Source: Planctomycetaceae bacterium
GTDB lineage: Bacteria; Planctomycetota; Planctomycetia; Pirellulales; Pirellulaceae
DNA: 64,000 nucleotides
Assembly (NCBI GenBank): GCA_002709225.1
Contig: PAQH01000034.1
Span: forward strand, 22,264 to 86,263
Direction: 5' to 3'
Shown here: in pieces, positions 27,567 through 36,696 of the stretch
How positions within the stretch are numbered: the first letter of the stretch is position 1
Layout: every line of letters starts with the position of its first letter
Program-made: the position numbers and the translations under genes
Notes under the pieces: generated by a model
The model's database searches: none
What the model was told of the DNA's origin: nothing
What the model saw: the letters and a program-made list of their open reading frames with translations, nothing else

Positions 27567-30500
27567 ATGCGACGTTATACGATGTTCTCCAGCTCAGTCG
27601 TGGGGTCCGTATTCCTGGGGCTCGTCCTGAACTCGGTCATCTTTGCAGCCGACGAAAAGCCGATTGCTATCGAAGAGATCAAACGGGACGACGCAGTTGA
27701 CTTTGAAAAGGAGATTCTGCCTATTTTTCGGCGGAACTGCCTAGCGTGTCATAATAGCACGGAAGCCGAGAGCGATCTCGTGTTGGAAACCCCCGCAAGC
27801 ATCCTCAAGGGTGGGAGCGAGGGGCCGTCAGCGGTCGCCGGCAAAGGTGGCGAGAGCCTGTTGTTGAAACTGGCCGCCAGGCAGCAAGAATCGTTTATGC
27901 CCCCGGATGACAACACCGTTGGGGCCAAGAGCCTCAGTCCGCAAGAACTGGGTTTGATCAAGCTGTGGATAGATCAAGGTGCCAAGGGCGAAGTAAAAGG
28001 GATTTCAGGCGCGCCAGACTGGCAGCCGTTACCAGCCGGAGTTAATCCGATCTACAGCGTTACGATTTCGCCCGACGGCCAGTACGTGGCGGCCGGACGT
28101 GCCAATCAGGTGTTTATTTACCATGCGCCGAGCAAGCAGGAAGTTGGGCGGCTCACGGACCCAACCTTATTGAAGTCGGAAATCTACGATCGACCCGGTG
28201 TTGCATTTTTTGACGTGGTGCAGTCGTTAGGTTTTAGTCCGGATGGGCAGTATTTGGCTGCGGGTGGATACCGGACCGTGAAGATTTTCAAGCGGCCTCG
28301 AAACGTACAGCGACTGGCGCTTGAGCAATTGGAAAGCGCCGCCAATATCATTGCCACCAGTGCCGACGGCAGGTGGGTGGCCTTCGGGTTAGAGAATGGC
28401 AAGGTGCGTTTGTCCGACTTGGCGACAGGACAGGTTTCGGTGTCACTCGCCGGGCACACCGCCGCGGTCAAAGCGTTGGCGTTTTCAACGGATGGTGCAC
28501 GCTTGGTGTCCGGCTCGCTGGACAAAACGGTCATTGTCTGGGATGTACAGAATTTTGGTCGAGCAGGACCGGTTTTGACGACGCCGTCGGCGGTGCATGG
28601 TGTCGCGGTTGTCAGTGAAGGAAAACAGATTGCTACTGCAGGCGCAGACAACCTGATTCGTGTTTGGACAGTGCCCGCAGAGGGCGTTGACAACGCTCAG
28701 CCCCAACGAGAAATCAAAGGGCACGGGGGTCCGGTGCATAGCCTGGTGACGGTCCAAGCAAACGGTTCGCAACTACTTTCCGGTAGCCAGGATGGCACTG
28801 TGCGACTCTGGAGCGTCGCGGACGGGAAGCAGCTGCGTTCGATGAATCATGGTGGCCCGGTGGTCTCGGTTGCAGTCAGGCCGGATTCCGCAAAATTTGT
28901 TTCCGCCAGTGCGAACAACACGGCCAAGTTGTGGAACGCCGCGGACGGCAAGGAGCTGGCGGTGTCGAAAGGCAGTTTTCGCGCGCGGCTCACGGTCGAG
29001 GAACTAAAGCGGACGGTTGATCTGGCGAAAATTCGAGAGGACAAAGCCAAAGGTGACCTCGATGCGGCGAATAAACGCAAAGAAGCTGAGGACAAGAACC
29101 TTAAAACAGCGCAAGACAATACGAAGAAAGCGACCGAGGAGTTAGCGAAAAAAGTTGAAGCGACTAAGAAACCTACTGCCGACAAGGTGGCTGCGGACAA
29201 AGTGTTGACCGATAGCCAAGCGACTCAGAAGAAGGCTGAGGCGGAGCAAAAAACGGCTGATGCCAATATGAAGAAGGCTGAGGCGGAACTTAAGAAATCA
29301 CAAGCAGCCTTGAAAGTCGCCGAACAGGCGGTTGTGGACGCTGGCGTCGCCGGGAAGGTCGCGGCGACAACATTGGCGTCAGTCCAGGCCGCCGCGAAAG
29401 CAGCGCCGAAAAATAAATCATTAGCTGAATTGGTTGTGTCGGTGGCGAACGTCGTGAAACAGGCACAAGAGAAGAGTAAGAAGGCCGAGGCCGATAAGGT
29501 GAAGGCGCAAAAAGTGGTCACCGACATGGAGGCCGCGAAAAAGGCGGCGGATGATGCCAAGAAGAAGGCCGATGAGACGCTTACCAAAGCGAATGCGGAC
29601 TTGAAGACAGCGCAAGAGAATCAGAAGAAGTCTACCGAGGCGGCGCAGAAAGCCACGAATGAAAAGAATGCCGCGGAACGCACATTGGAAGCGAACCGGA
29701 AAACCGAGAAGCGGGCTGGGGAAGCCGTCGCGAAAGCGCAGCAGGGAATTGCCGACGCCGACGCGCTCCACAAGAACGAGCAAGCGAAGCACAAGCAAGC
29801 CCAGGGTGCCCATGAGAAAGCGAATATGGCGCTGCCTGCTACTGAGAAGCCACTGCATAGCGTAGCGTTCTCGCAAGACGGCAAGACATTTGCCTTGGCC
29901 GGCGATGACCAACAGGTGCACACCTTCGAGAGCGAAACGGGTGCCCCGGTCGAGTCTTATGAAGGACACGGAGCTGCTGTCACGGCGGTTGGATTTTCCC
30001 AAAACGGTGACTTGATTTCGGCTGCCAAGGACAACACAGTGATTGTCTGGAATGGTAGCCCCCAATGGGAGCTGGTACGGACGATCGGGAATCCAGATGA
30101 CGCGCAGACACTCGTTGACCGCGTCACAGCCGTTGGTTTCAGCCGGAACGGAAAGCTGCTCGCGACCGGCGGAGGTGAACCCTCTAGAAGTGGTCAACTC
30201 AAATTGTGGGATGTCGAGACTGGCAAGCTGGTACGAGAGATTAAAGAGCCTCACAGTGATACCATTTTTGCGGTCGAATTTTCGCCAGAGGATGACTATA
30301 TCGCGTCTTGCGGAGCGGATCGTTTTATGAAGGTGTTCAAAGTCGCTGATGGCGAATTTGTGCGTTCGTTCGAGGGTCATACCCACCATGTGTTGGGAGT
30401 CAGTTGGAGTGCGGACGGCCGTACCTTGGCGACTTGTGGCGCCGACAAAGTAATCAAGATTTGGACGTTCAAGACAGGTGATCAGCAACGTACGATCGGA

Positions 30501-30794
30501 GGATTTTCGAAAGAACTGACATCGATCAAATTTGTATCGATCGGAACTAATGTGGTCGCGTCATGTGGCGACAACAACGTGCACGTCAAGCGAGCTGACA
30601 ACGGCGGAAATATCCGAGCCCTTGGTGGTGGCAAAGATTTCATGTATTCGACTGCGGTCAGCGGCGATGGCAAGACGTTTGTGGGCGGTGGCCAAGACAG
30701 TATCCTGCGGATCTGGAATGACCAAGGGCAGGCCTTGGCGACGTTTGGTCCGCCAGAAGTTGTCGAGCCGGAAGCGGAAAGTGGTGGTGAATAG
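27567..30794 (+). CDS. Exported WD40 protein with N-terminal cytochrome motif and inserted coiled coil
   Basis: The ATG at 27567 begins a signal peptide (RRYTMFSSSVVGSVFLGLVLN) and gives 1075 residues. A planctomycete cytochrome-c module follows with a CxxCH haem motif in FRRNCLACHNSTEAESDLVL. Next come WD40 repeats (for example LVSGSLDKTVIVWDV and LLSGSQDGTVRLWSV), then about 285 residues (470-750) of Lys/Ala/Glu/Asp helix with no prolines to speak of, then more WD40 repeats (LISAAKDNTVIVWNG, IASCGADRFMKVFKV, LATCGADKVIKIWTF). So one or two beta-propellers are split by a long helix, which may form an extended stalk or dimer. No catalytic site seen. 116 bases after the PPC gene and probably co-transcribed. 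Confidence 0.9.
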   Translation: MRRYTMFSSSVVGSVFLGLVLNSVIFAADEKPIAIEEIKRDDAVDFEKEILPIFRRNCLACHNSTEAESDLVLETPASILKGGSEGPSAVAGKGGESLLLKLAARQQESFMPPDDNTVGAKSLSPQELGLIKLWIDQGAKGEVKGISGAPDWQPLPAGVNPIYSVTISPDGQYVAAGRANQVFIYHAPSKQEVGRLTDPTLLKSEIYDRPGVAFFDVVQSLGFSPDGQYLAAGGYRTVKIFKRPRNVQRLALEQLESAANIIATSADGRWVAFGLENGKVRLSDLATGQVSVSLAGHTAAVKALAFSTDGARLVSGSLDKTVIVWDVQNFGRAGPVLTTPSAVHGVAVVSEGKQIATAGADNLIRVWTVPAEGVDNAQPQREIKGHGGPVHSLVTVQANGSQLLSGSQDGTVRLWSVADGKQLRSMNHGGPVVSVAVRPDSAKFVSASANNTAKLWNAADGKELAVSKGSFRARLTVEELKRTVDLAKIREDKAKGDLDAANKRKEAEDKNLKTAQDNTKKATEELAKKVEATKKPTADKVAADKVLTDSQATQKKAEAEQKTADANMKKAEAELKKSQAALKVAEQAVVDAGVAGKVAATTLASVQAAAKAAPKNKSLAELVVSVANVVKQAQEKSKKAEADKVKAQKVVTDMEAAKKAADDAKKKADETLTKANADLKTAQENQKKSTEAAQKATNEKNAAERTLEANRKTEKRAGEAVAKAQQGIADADALHKNEQAKHKQAQGAHEKANMALPATEKPLHSVAFSQDGKTFALAGDDQQVHTFESETGAPVESYEGHGAAVTAVGFSQNGDLISAAKDNTVIVWNGSPQWELVRTIGNPDDAQTLVDRVTAVGFSRNGKLLATGGGEPSRSGQLKLWDVETGKLVREIKEPHSDTIFAVEFSPEDDYIASCGADRFMKVFKVADGEFVRSFEGHTHHVLGVSWSADGRTLATCGADKVIKIWTFKTGDQQRTIGGFSKELTSIKFVSIGTNVVASCGDNNVHVKRADNGGNIRALGGGKDFMYSTAVSGDGKTFVGGGQDSILRIWNDQGQALATFGPPEVVEPEAESGGE

Positions 30795-30848
30795 GCGGGC
30801 CACCACCAGTGCGATGATCAATCATCGGAGGAAGTTGCGAAGCGGGCA

Positions 30849-30863
30849 GCGCACTGAGTGCGC
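30849..30863. repeat. 15-bp near-perfect palindrome before the second DUF1549/DUF1553 gene
   Basis: GCGCACTGAGTGCGC at 30849-30863 is an inverted repeat with 7-base arms around one central base, in the 203-base spacer 135 bases upstream of the next start. It could be an operator or the stem of a hairpin; no T-run follows. Confidence 0.5.
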
Positions 30864-30997
30864 GACGCTGACGCTGTTGTGATTGGTTTGACTGCAGCAC
30901 GAGTGGCCGCTGTGGGTGCTTGCGGTGGCATGCTTTGATCGATCGCAGTACCGGGCGCAGTCCGTATCTGGAATCAGCCTCCTGAACGAGAGACAGC

Positions 30998-33331
30998 ATG
31001 GCTCAAACGCGCGCCCCCGGACTACGTCCCTTTTGGCTTTGCATCCTTGCCACGGGGGTGGTGAGTGGCTGGTACGGCACCGGAGCTGCGACTGATCCCG
31101 TCGGTGCTCAAGATCTGGAATTCTTCGAGAAAAAGGTTCGGCCACTGCTGGTGGAACATTGTTACTCGTGCCACAGTGGCGATGCAGAAGTAATCGAAGG
31201 CGGACTCCGGGTCGACGGTCGTGAACAACTTTTGCGCGGCGGTGACTCTGGCGCGGCTATTGTTCCCGGTAACGCGGAGCAGAGCCGGCTGGTGAAGGCG
31301 GTCCGTTATCAGGCCGTGGAGATGCCACCACAGGGCAAGTTACACGCTGCCGAGATTGATGCTCTGGTGGCCTGGATTGAGCGAGGTGCTCCTTGGCCAG
31401 AAGAGCCTGTTGGTGCCAGTGCGGGGAAATCTCCCACGTGGCAGTGGGAGGAATTGCAGGCAGGGCATTGGTCGTGGAAACCGCTACGGGAGCCATTACT
31501 TCCTGACGTCGAAGAGCGAAGATGGCCTCAAACCCCATTAGACCGATTTGTTTTGGCTCGGCGTGAACGTGCAGGGCTGGCTGCGGTCCCGCCAGCGGAC
31601 AGGCGGGTGCTGGCCAGGCGACTCTATCTCGATTTGACAGGACTGCCCCCGACGCCGATCGAGGTGGCCGACTTCGTTACGGCGACGGAGCCGGATATGG
31701 ATACCCGATTGATCGACCGGCTACTTGCGTCGCCGCGGTATGGAGAACGGTGGGGTCGCCAGTGGCTCGACGTGGCGCGCTACAGTGATGGCTATGGCGG
31801 ATTCTTGGACAGTCAAGCATTGCCTGAAGCCTGGCGCTATCGTGACTGGGTGGTCCAGGCGTTGAACCAGGATCTGCCATACGACCAGTTTGTTCGTTAT
31901 CAGATTGCGGGTGATTTGCTGCGAGTTAATGACAGTCCAGTCGCTGCGGGTTTTTTTGCAGTCGGTCCCACTTATCATTCTGATGGGGGCGATCCCGACA
32001 GCGTGGCACAGGCCAAATCAGAAACGTTAGACGATCGGGTCGATACGTTGTCTCGTGCATTTCTCGGTTTGACTGTGGCATGCGCGCGGTGTCATGACCA
32101 TAAGTTCGATCCCATCCCCACCATGGATTATTACTCACTAGCAGGGATTTTTAACAACACAAGAACTGCCGAATTTCCGTTGGCCAGTGACGAGGTGGTC
32201 CTCCGATATCAGAAGGCGCAGAACGAGATCAAGCTTCTCACGGAACAGATCAAGAAGCAGGAGAAGACGCTTAGCCAGAAAGGGCAGCAGGCGGCTGATA
32301 CGGAAAAAGAAAAGCTGAACAACGCGAAGGCGAAATTGGCCGAGTTGCGGGAGGCCGCACCGAAGAAGTACCCCGTTGCGCACTCTTTGACGGATACTGG
32401 AAATGCTGACATGCGAGTGGCGTTGCGTGGAAATCTTCGTAAACCAGGCGAGATTGCGCCTCGTCGATTCTTGAGAATACTCGCCGGTAAGGATCCACGT
32501 AGATTTGCGAGAGGGAGTGGACGTGTCGAATTGGCCGATGCGGTGGTCGGCGAGGGACGGCGTCTGACGGCGCGGGTATGGGTGAATCGGCTCTGGCAGG
32601 GCCATTTTTCCACAGCGCTTGTCGATAGCGCGAGCAACTTTGGGCGATTGGGGAGCCTGCCGACACACCCCGGGCTGCTCGAGTGGCTGGCGGCGAGGCT
32701 AGTTCGCGGCAATTGGTCGACAAAGGCGATACACCGTTTGATTGTAAGCTCGTCGACTTATCAAATGGGCAGTCAATTTATCAGCTCAAATTTCTCGGTG
32801 GATGGTGGCAATCAACTTTATTGGCGGAAGAGTCCCAGGCGATTGGACGTTGAATCCTGGCGTGATGCGTTGTTGCATGTGACGGGGGAACTAAACTGCC
32901 GGATCGGTGGCGGTCCGGATGAGCAGGTTCGCGGCAGCCGACGTCGCACATTGTACTTCAGCGTCAGTCGTCATGGTGACCGATTTGAAACCGACAAGTT
33001 TTTGAGATTGTTCGACTTTCCGGTGCCGCGCGCAACCATCGCAAAACGCGCCGTCAGTGTTGTGCCCCAGCAGTTCTTGTTCCTCATGAATAGTGCGTTT
33101 ATGCTCGACCGAGCCAAAGCGTTTGCTGCACGGATTGCGGCGGTTTCAATGCTGGAGGACGAACGGATTCGATCTGCATATCGGCTGCTGTATTGTCGCT
33201 TGCCTACGGAAGACGAGCTTCGGATTGGGCGAACGTTTCTGGCGCAAGCGCAAGTCCAAAAGGGATTGACGCCCTGGGAACAGTATTCCCAGACTTTGCT
33301 GAGCGCTAACGAATTTATGTATTTACGTTAG
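30998..33331 (+). CDS. Exported cytochrome/DUF1549/DUF1553 protein
   Basis: A 777-residue exported protein beginning with a signal peptide (PFWLCILATGVVSGWYGTG). Domain order is: cytochrome-like (EKKVRPLLVEHCYSCHSGDA, CxxCH), DUF1549 (PLDRFVLARRERAGLAAVPP, LTGLPPTPIEVADF) with a second CxxCH (TVACARCHDHKFDPI), a 55-residue helix (about 400-457, LLTEQIKKQEKTLSQKGQQA), and DUF1553 (TARVWVNRLWQGHFSTALVD, SSSTYQMGSQ). It is shorter than most of this type, which usually exceed 900 residues. In planctomycetes this gene is normally followed by a DUF1501 gene, but here the next gene is dxs on the other strand. Function unknown. Confidence 0.92.
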   Translation: MAQTRAPGLRPFWLCILATGVVSGWYGTGAATDPVGAQDLEFFEKKVRPLLVEHCYSCHSGDAEVIEGGLRVDGREQLLRGGDSGAAIVPGNAEQSRLVKAVRYQAVEMPPQGKLHAAEIDALVAWIERGAPWPEEPVGASAGKSPTWQWEELQAGHWSWKPLREPLLPDVEERRWPQTPLDRFVLARRERAGLAAVPPADRRVLARRLYLDLTGLPPTPIEVADFVTATEPDMDTRLIDRLLASPRYGERWGRQWLDVARYSDGYGGFLDSQALPEAWRYRDWVVQALNQDLPYDQFVRYQIAGDLLRVNDSPVAAGFFAVGPTYHSDGGDPDSVAQAKSETLDDRVDTLSRAFLGLTVACARCHDHKFDPIPTMDYYSLAGIFNNTRTAEFPLASDEVVLRYQKAQNEIKLLTEQIKKQEKTLSQKGQQAADTEKEKLNNAKAKLAELREAAPKKYPVAHSLTDTGNADMRVALRGNLRKPGEIAPRRFLRILAGKDPRRFARGSGRVELADAVVGEGRRLTARVWVNRLWQGHFSTALVDSASNFGRLGSLPTHPGLLEWLAARLVRGNWSTKAIHRLIVSSSTYQMGSQFISSNFSVDGGNQLYWRKSPRRLDVESWRDALLHVTGELNCRIGGGPDEQVRGSRRRTLYFSVSRHGDRFETDKFLRLFDFPVPRATIAKRAVSVVPQQFLFLMNSAFMLDRAKAFAARIAAVSMLEDERIRSAYRLLYCRLPTEDELRIGRTFLAQAQVQKGLTPWEQYSQTLLSANEFMYLR

Positions 33332-33416
33332 CCGCCGACCGTCTGAGGGAAAGGCGGTTGTGTTCGAAATCTGGCCTATAGCACTGGTGTCGGCACGACG
33401 CTGGCTGCGACATGTC

Positions 33417-35309
33417 TCAAGACACTCGCATCTGGGTGAGCATTTCATGGCAGGTGCGGGAGATCCCTTCTTGGTCGAGAGTAAGATCAGCAAGCAGTTC
33501 CCCGCGATCACCGTGTTCAATGTATTGGTCTGGGATGCCCAGTCGGTGTAACTGTCGAGTGTCCAATCCCGTGTTGGATGCGGTTTCCAGAACGGCACTT
33601 CCGAATCCGCCCATAAGGGCCGCTTCTTCCACGGTGATCACAAAACCACATTCAGTGAAAACACGTTCTAACATTTCGACATCGATGGGTTTCACAAAAC
33701 GCGCATTGATCACGCCGACTTCAATTCCCTCTTGTTGAAGTGACTCGGCGGCGCCCATGCACTCTCCTAATAGATTGCCGCAGCAGAGTAACATGCCGTC
33801 AGTTCCCCAACGCAGGACTTCACTGCGCCCCAGTTCAACGGGGGCGACTTCCCGCTGTACGGATAAAGCGGTCGTTTTGGGATAGCGGAGTGCGCAAGGT
33901 GCGTTCTGCTCTAACGCGAAGGCCAACATAGGCCGCACGTCCAGCGCATCGCCAGGTGCCATAACCACCATATTGGGAAAGAGACGCAGATATCCCAGGT
34001 CGTACAAGCCGTGGTGGGTAGGACCGTCGGGTGCCGTCAGGCCAGCGCGATCGAGCATGAAGATGACTGGGAGGTCTTGTAGCGCGACTTCCTGAAAAAT
34101 TTGGTCGTACGCTCGCTGCAGGAAAGTACTGTAAATGCATGCAATCGGCCGGAGGCCTGTTTTGGCCTGGCCGGCTGCGAACGCGATGGCGTGGGCCTCA
34201 CAGATTCCGGTGTCAAAGAACCGTCCAGGAAAGTCGTCGCGAATCGCTTCCAACTTGTTTCCCTGGCACATGGCAGCCGTAATCGCGGTCACGCGTTCGT
34301 CCTGTTCCATCGCCGAGTGAATGGCACTGGCCGCGTAATGTGTAAATGGTTTGGCAGCGGAGCTGACAACGCCACTGGGAGTAGGCGTCGTAGTTTGAAA
34401 GGCCGGCGGTGTGTGAAAGAAAACAGGGTCTTGTTGGGCTGGTTCGAAGCCATGTCCCTTTTCGGTCACGACATGAAGCAAGATAGGGCCTTCCAGATCT
34501 TGTACCATTCGCAGGTACTTGCGCAGCAGTCGGATATTGTGGCCATCGATTGGGCCGATGTAGCGGAACCCCAATTCCTCGAAGAGCATACCTCCGTGTA
34601 AGCCAGCTTTGATGCCTTCCTTGATTTGTGATAACAGACGCTCAACGGGGTCGCCCAGCAACGGCACGTGGTTCAATATCTTGACCGCTTCGCTTTTCAA
34701 TCCGGTGTAAAAGGGAGCAGTTCGCAGGCGGTCCAGATAACTCGCGATTCCTCCAACCCGCGGACAGATCGACATCTTATTGTCGTTCAGCACCATCAAT
34801 AGGTTCTTTTGAAGCCCTCCCAGGTTGTTCATTGCTTCAAACACGATGCCGGATGGGAAAGCTCCATCACCAATGACAGCAACGGCGCGTCGTTCGGAGG
34901 GGTTTTTCTGCAGGTCGTCACCCGTCTTGATTCCAAGCATTGTGGAGACGCTACAACCGGCATGCCCTGTCATGAAAAGATCGAATTCGCTTTCGTGCGG
35001 GTTGGGATAGCCCATTAACCCGCCCTTTGTGCGCATCGAGTTGAATTGGTGGTATCTTCCCGTGATCAGTTTGTGGGGATAGATTTGGTGACCGGTATCC
35101 CAGATAAGACGATCGTGCGGGAAATCATAGACGCTATGTAGTGCCAGGCAGAGCTCAACAACGCCGAGGTTGGAAGCGAAATGAGCTGTGCGTGTATTGA
35201 GCAGATTGCACAGTACGTCGCGTATTTCATCTGCAACCTGTTCGAGTTGATCGACAGTCATGCCATGTAGATCGTGTGGTGTTTCGATCTTTGACAATAG
35301 CGGATGCAT
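33417..35309 (-). CDS. dxs: 1-deoxy-D-xylulose-5-phosphate synthase
   Basis: Dxs joins pyruvate and glyceraldehyde-3-phosphate, the first step of the non-mevalonate isoprenoid route, using thiamine diphosphate. The 630 residues match the family: FASNLGVVELCLALHSVYDF, IWDTGHQIYPHKLITGR (catalytic His), GDGAFPSGIVFEAMNNLG (TPP and Mg binding), GFRYIGPIDGHN, the C-terminal GICEAHAIAFAAG (catalytic Glu) and MLDRAGLTAPDGPTHHGLYD. Its ATG at 35309 lies two bases after the ispA stop, so translational coupling is likely. Last gene of the xseA-xseB-ispA-dxs unit, a grouping found in many bacteria. Dxs is often a point of flux control. Confidence 0.96.
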   Translation of the reverse strand: MHPLLSKIETPHDLHGMTVDQLEQVADEIRDVLCNLLNTRTAHFASNLGVVELCLALHSVYDFPHDRLIWDTGHQIYPHKLITGRYHQFNSMRTKGGLMGYPNPHESEFDLFMTGHAGCSVSTMLGIKTGDDLQKNPSERRAVAVIGDGAFPSGIVFEAMNNLGGLQKNLLMVLNDNKMSICPRVGGIASYLDRLRTAPFYTGLKSEAVKILNHVPLLGDPVERLLSQIKEGIKAGLHGGMLFEELGFRYIGPIDGHNIRLLRKYLRMVQDLEGPILLHVVTEKGHGFEPAQQDPVFFHTPPAFQTTTPTPSGVVSSAAKPFTHYAASAIHSAMEQDERVTAITAAMCQGNKLEAIRDDFPGRFFDTGICEAHAIAFAAGQAKTGLRPIACIYSTFLQRAYDQIFQEVALQDLPVIFMLDRAGLTAPDGPTHHGLYDLGYLRLFPNMVVMAPGDALDVRPMLAFALEQNAPCALRYPKTTALSVQREVAPVELGRSEVLRWGTDGMLLCCGNLLGECMGAAESLQQEGIEVGVINARFVKPIDVEMLERVFTECGFVITVEEAALMGGFGSAVLETASNTGLDTRQLHRLGIPDQYIEHGDRGELLADLTLDQEGISRTCHEMLTQMRVS

Positions 35310-35311
35310 GG

Positions 35312-36208
35312 CTATTGATTCCTTGCCAATACAAATCGGGCTAGTTGCGTAAGTGGAATAGCGGATTTGCCGAGATTGCTAATCACGTCGCACGCTTCCT
35401 CGATTAATGTCGTGGCGCGATTTCGGCTCTCTACGACTCCCAGCAATCCAGGATAAGTCAGTTTTCCTTGATCGGCATCTTTTCCGACACGTTTACCGAC
35501 GGCTGCTTCGTCGCCATCAACGTCTAGTAAATCATCAGTGATCTGGAACGCCAATCCCAGTCTTTCTCCATACGCATCTAGGGCGTCGATGTGTTCGGCG
35601 GAGGCGTCGGCAATGATCCCACCGAGGCGTAAAGAGACGCGGAACATGGCTCCGGTCTTGCGGCGGTGAATTGCCACCAGTTCTTCTGCATCCAAATCAC
35701 CAAATTCAGCTGCTAGATCAGCCACCTGGCCGCCCACGAGACTACAGGCTCCTGCCGTCAGCGCCAGTTCCTGAAGACAACGAACGGAAATCGGAGGTGA
35801 GGGAACTTCTTGGGCGACTACTTGAAAAGCTAACGCAAGCAGCGCGTCACCTGCCAGGATCGCCGTAGCTTCATCGAATTTCTTGTGGCAGGTAGGTTGT
35901 CCACGGCGGGTGTCATCATCATCCATCGCGGGTAAGTCGTCGTGGATTAGTGAATAGGCGTGAACCATCTCAACGGCGCAGGCGGCGGGTAGTGCGGGTG
36001 AATACTGCTGGCCGCAAGCTTCGCTGGCTAACAACACCAGACATGGACGCAGTCGCTTCCCGGGTGCCAGCAAGCTGTAGCGAATTGCTGAACGCAGTTT
36101 GTCAGGGCAGTCACTGTTGAATTGTGTGTAACGATCAAGTGATACATCTACTTCTGCACGCAGTTGTTCGAGCTGCGGAGCGATGTCATCTGAGACGGTG
36201 TCGTGCAT
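35312..36208 (-). CDS. ispA: Farnesyl/geranylgeranyl diphosphate synthase
   Basis: A polyprenyl diphosphate synthase that condenses isopentenyl diphosphate onto allylic diphosphates. The start is the ATG at 36208, giving 298 residues, the same size as E. coli IspA. Motifs: GKRLRPCLVLLA, the first Asp-rich motif HDDLPAMDDDDTRRGQPTCH, the KTGAMF segment and the second Asp-rich motif ITDDLLDVDGD. Product length (C15 or C20) cannot be read with certainty. It supplies precursors for quinones, undecaprenyl phosphate and, in planctomycetes, hopanoids or carotenoids. 69 bases after xseB and 2 before dxs on the same strand. Confidence 0.92.
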   Translation of the reverse strand: MHDTVSDDIAPQLEQLRAEVDVSLDRYTQFNSDCPDKLRSAIRYSLLAPGKRLRPCLVLLASEACGQQYSPALPAACAVEMVHAYSLIHDDLPAMDDDDTRRGQPTCHKKFDEATAILAGDALLALAFQVVAQEVPSPPISVRCLQELALTAGACSLVGGQVADLAAEFGDLDAEELVAIHRRKTGAMFRVSLRLGGIIADASAEHIDALDAYGERLGLAFQITDDLLDVDGDEAAVGKRVGKDADQGKLTYPGLLGVVESRNRATTLIEEACDVISNLGKSAIPLTQLARFVLARNQ

Positions 36209-36277
36209 GGAAGTGTTTATTACACAGTGATTTAACACAACGTTAGGATTCAGAGCGAGGTACAACGCAACACTATT

Positions 36278-36637
36278 TTAGAAGAGTGTGCCGGAGTCGT
36301 CTACTTCGTCTAGCGGCGTGGATTGCGTTGAAGATTTCTTGTTCTTACGGCGGCGAGATCCCTTTTTTTTCTCTTGTTCGGTTGGTTTCTCCAATTCATC
36401 AAATGGTTGTTTGATAGGGTTTCCCTCCGCGTCGAATCCAGAGAGTAGTTCGATTTTCCGCTCGGTTTCTTCCAGAATTTGGTGACATTGTTTCAAACCC
36501 TTGATTCCCGCTTCATAACGCTCTAAGGACTCACTCAGGCCGAGTTGCCCCGTTTCGAGATCGTGGACGATTGTCCTCAGATCTTCCAACGCTTCTTCAA
36601 ACGTGGTCGTCGGTTTTGATTTTTTTGGTTTTGCCAT
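36278..36637 (-). CDS. xseB: Exodeoxyribonuclease VII small subunit
   Basis: XseB is the small subunit that, in several copies, joins XseA to form exonuclease VII, which degrades single-stranded DNA. The core TTFEEALEDLRTIVHDLETG, LGLSESLERYEAGIKGLKQC and a following helix are the whole family fold of about 70 residues. This copy has 119 residues because of a basic and acidic tail (EQEKKKGSRRRKNKKSSTQS and beyond). The start is the ATG at 36637, beginning MAKPKKSKPTTTFEE; the frame open further upstream is not typical. It follows xseA by 59 bases. Confidence 0.92.
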   Translation of the reverse strand: MAKPKKSKPTTTFEEALEDLRTIVHDLETGQLGLSESLERYEAGIKGLKQCHQILEETERKIELLSGFDAEGNPIKQPFDELEKPTEQEKKKGSRRRKNKKSSTQSTPLDEVDDSGTLF

Positions 36638-36696
36638 TCTGTGGAAGATCCTGCTAGACGGAAGCAATGCCAATTGATCTCTGCGGGGGAGCACCG

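Noticed and set aside
29421..30488. 355-codon minus-strand frame under the WD40 gene
   Set aside because: Produced by the Lys/Ala/Glu coding bias of the plus-strand helix; its residues are rich in Leu and Arg without domains.
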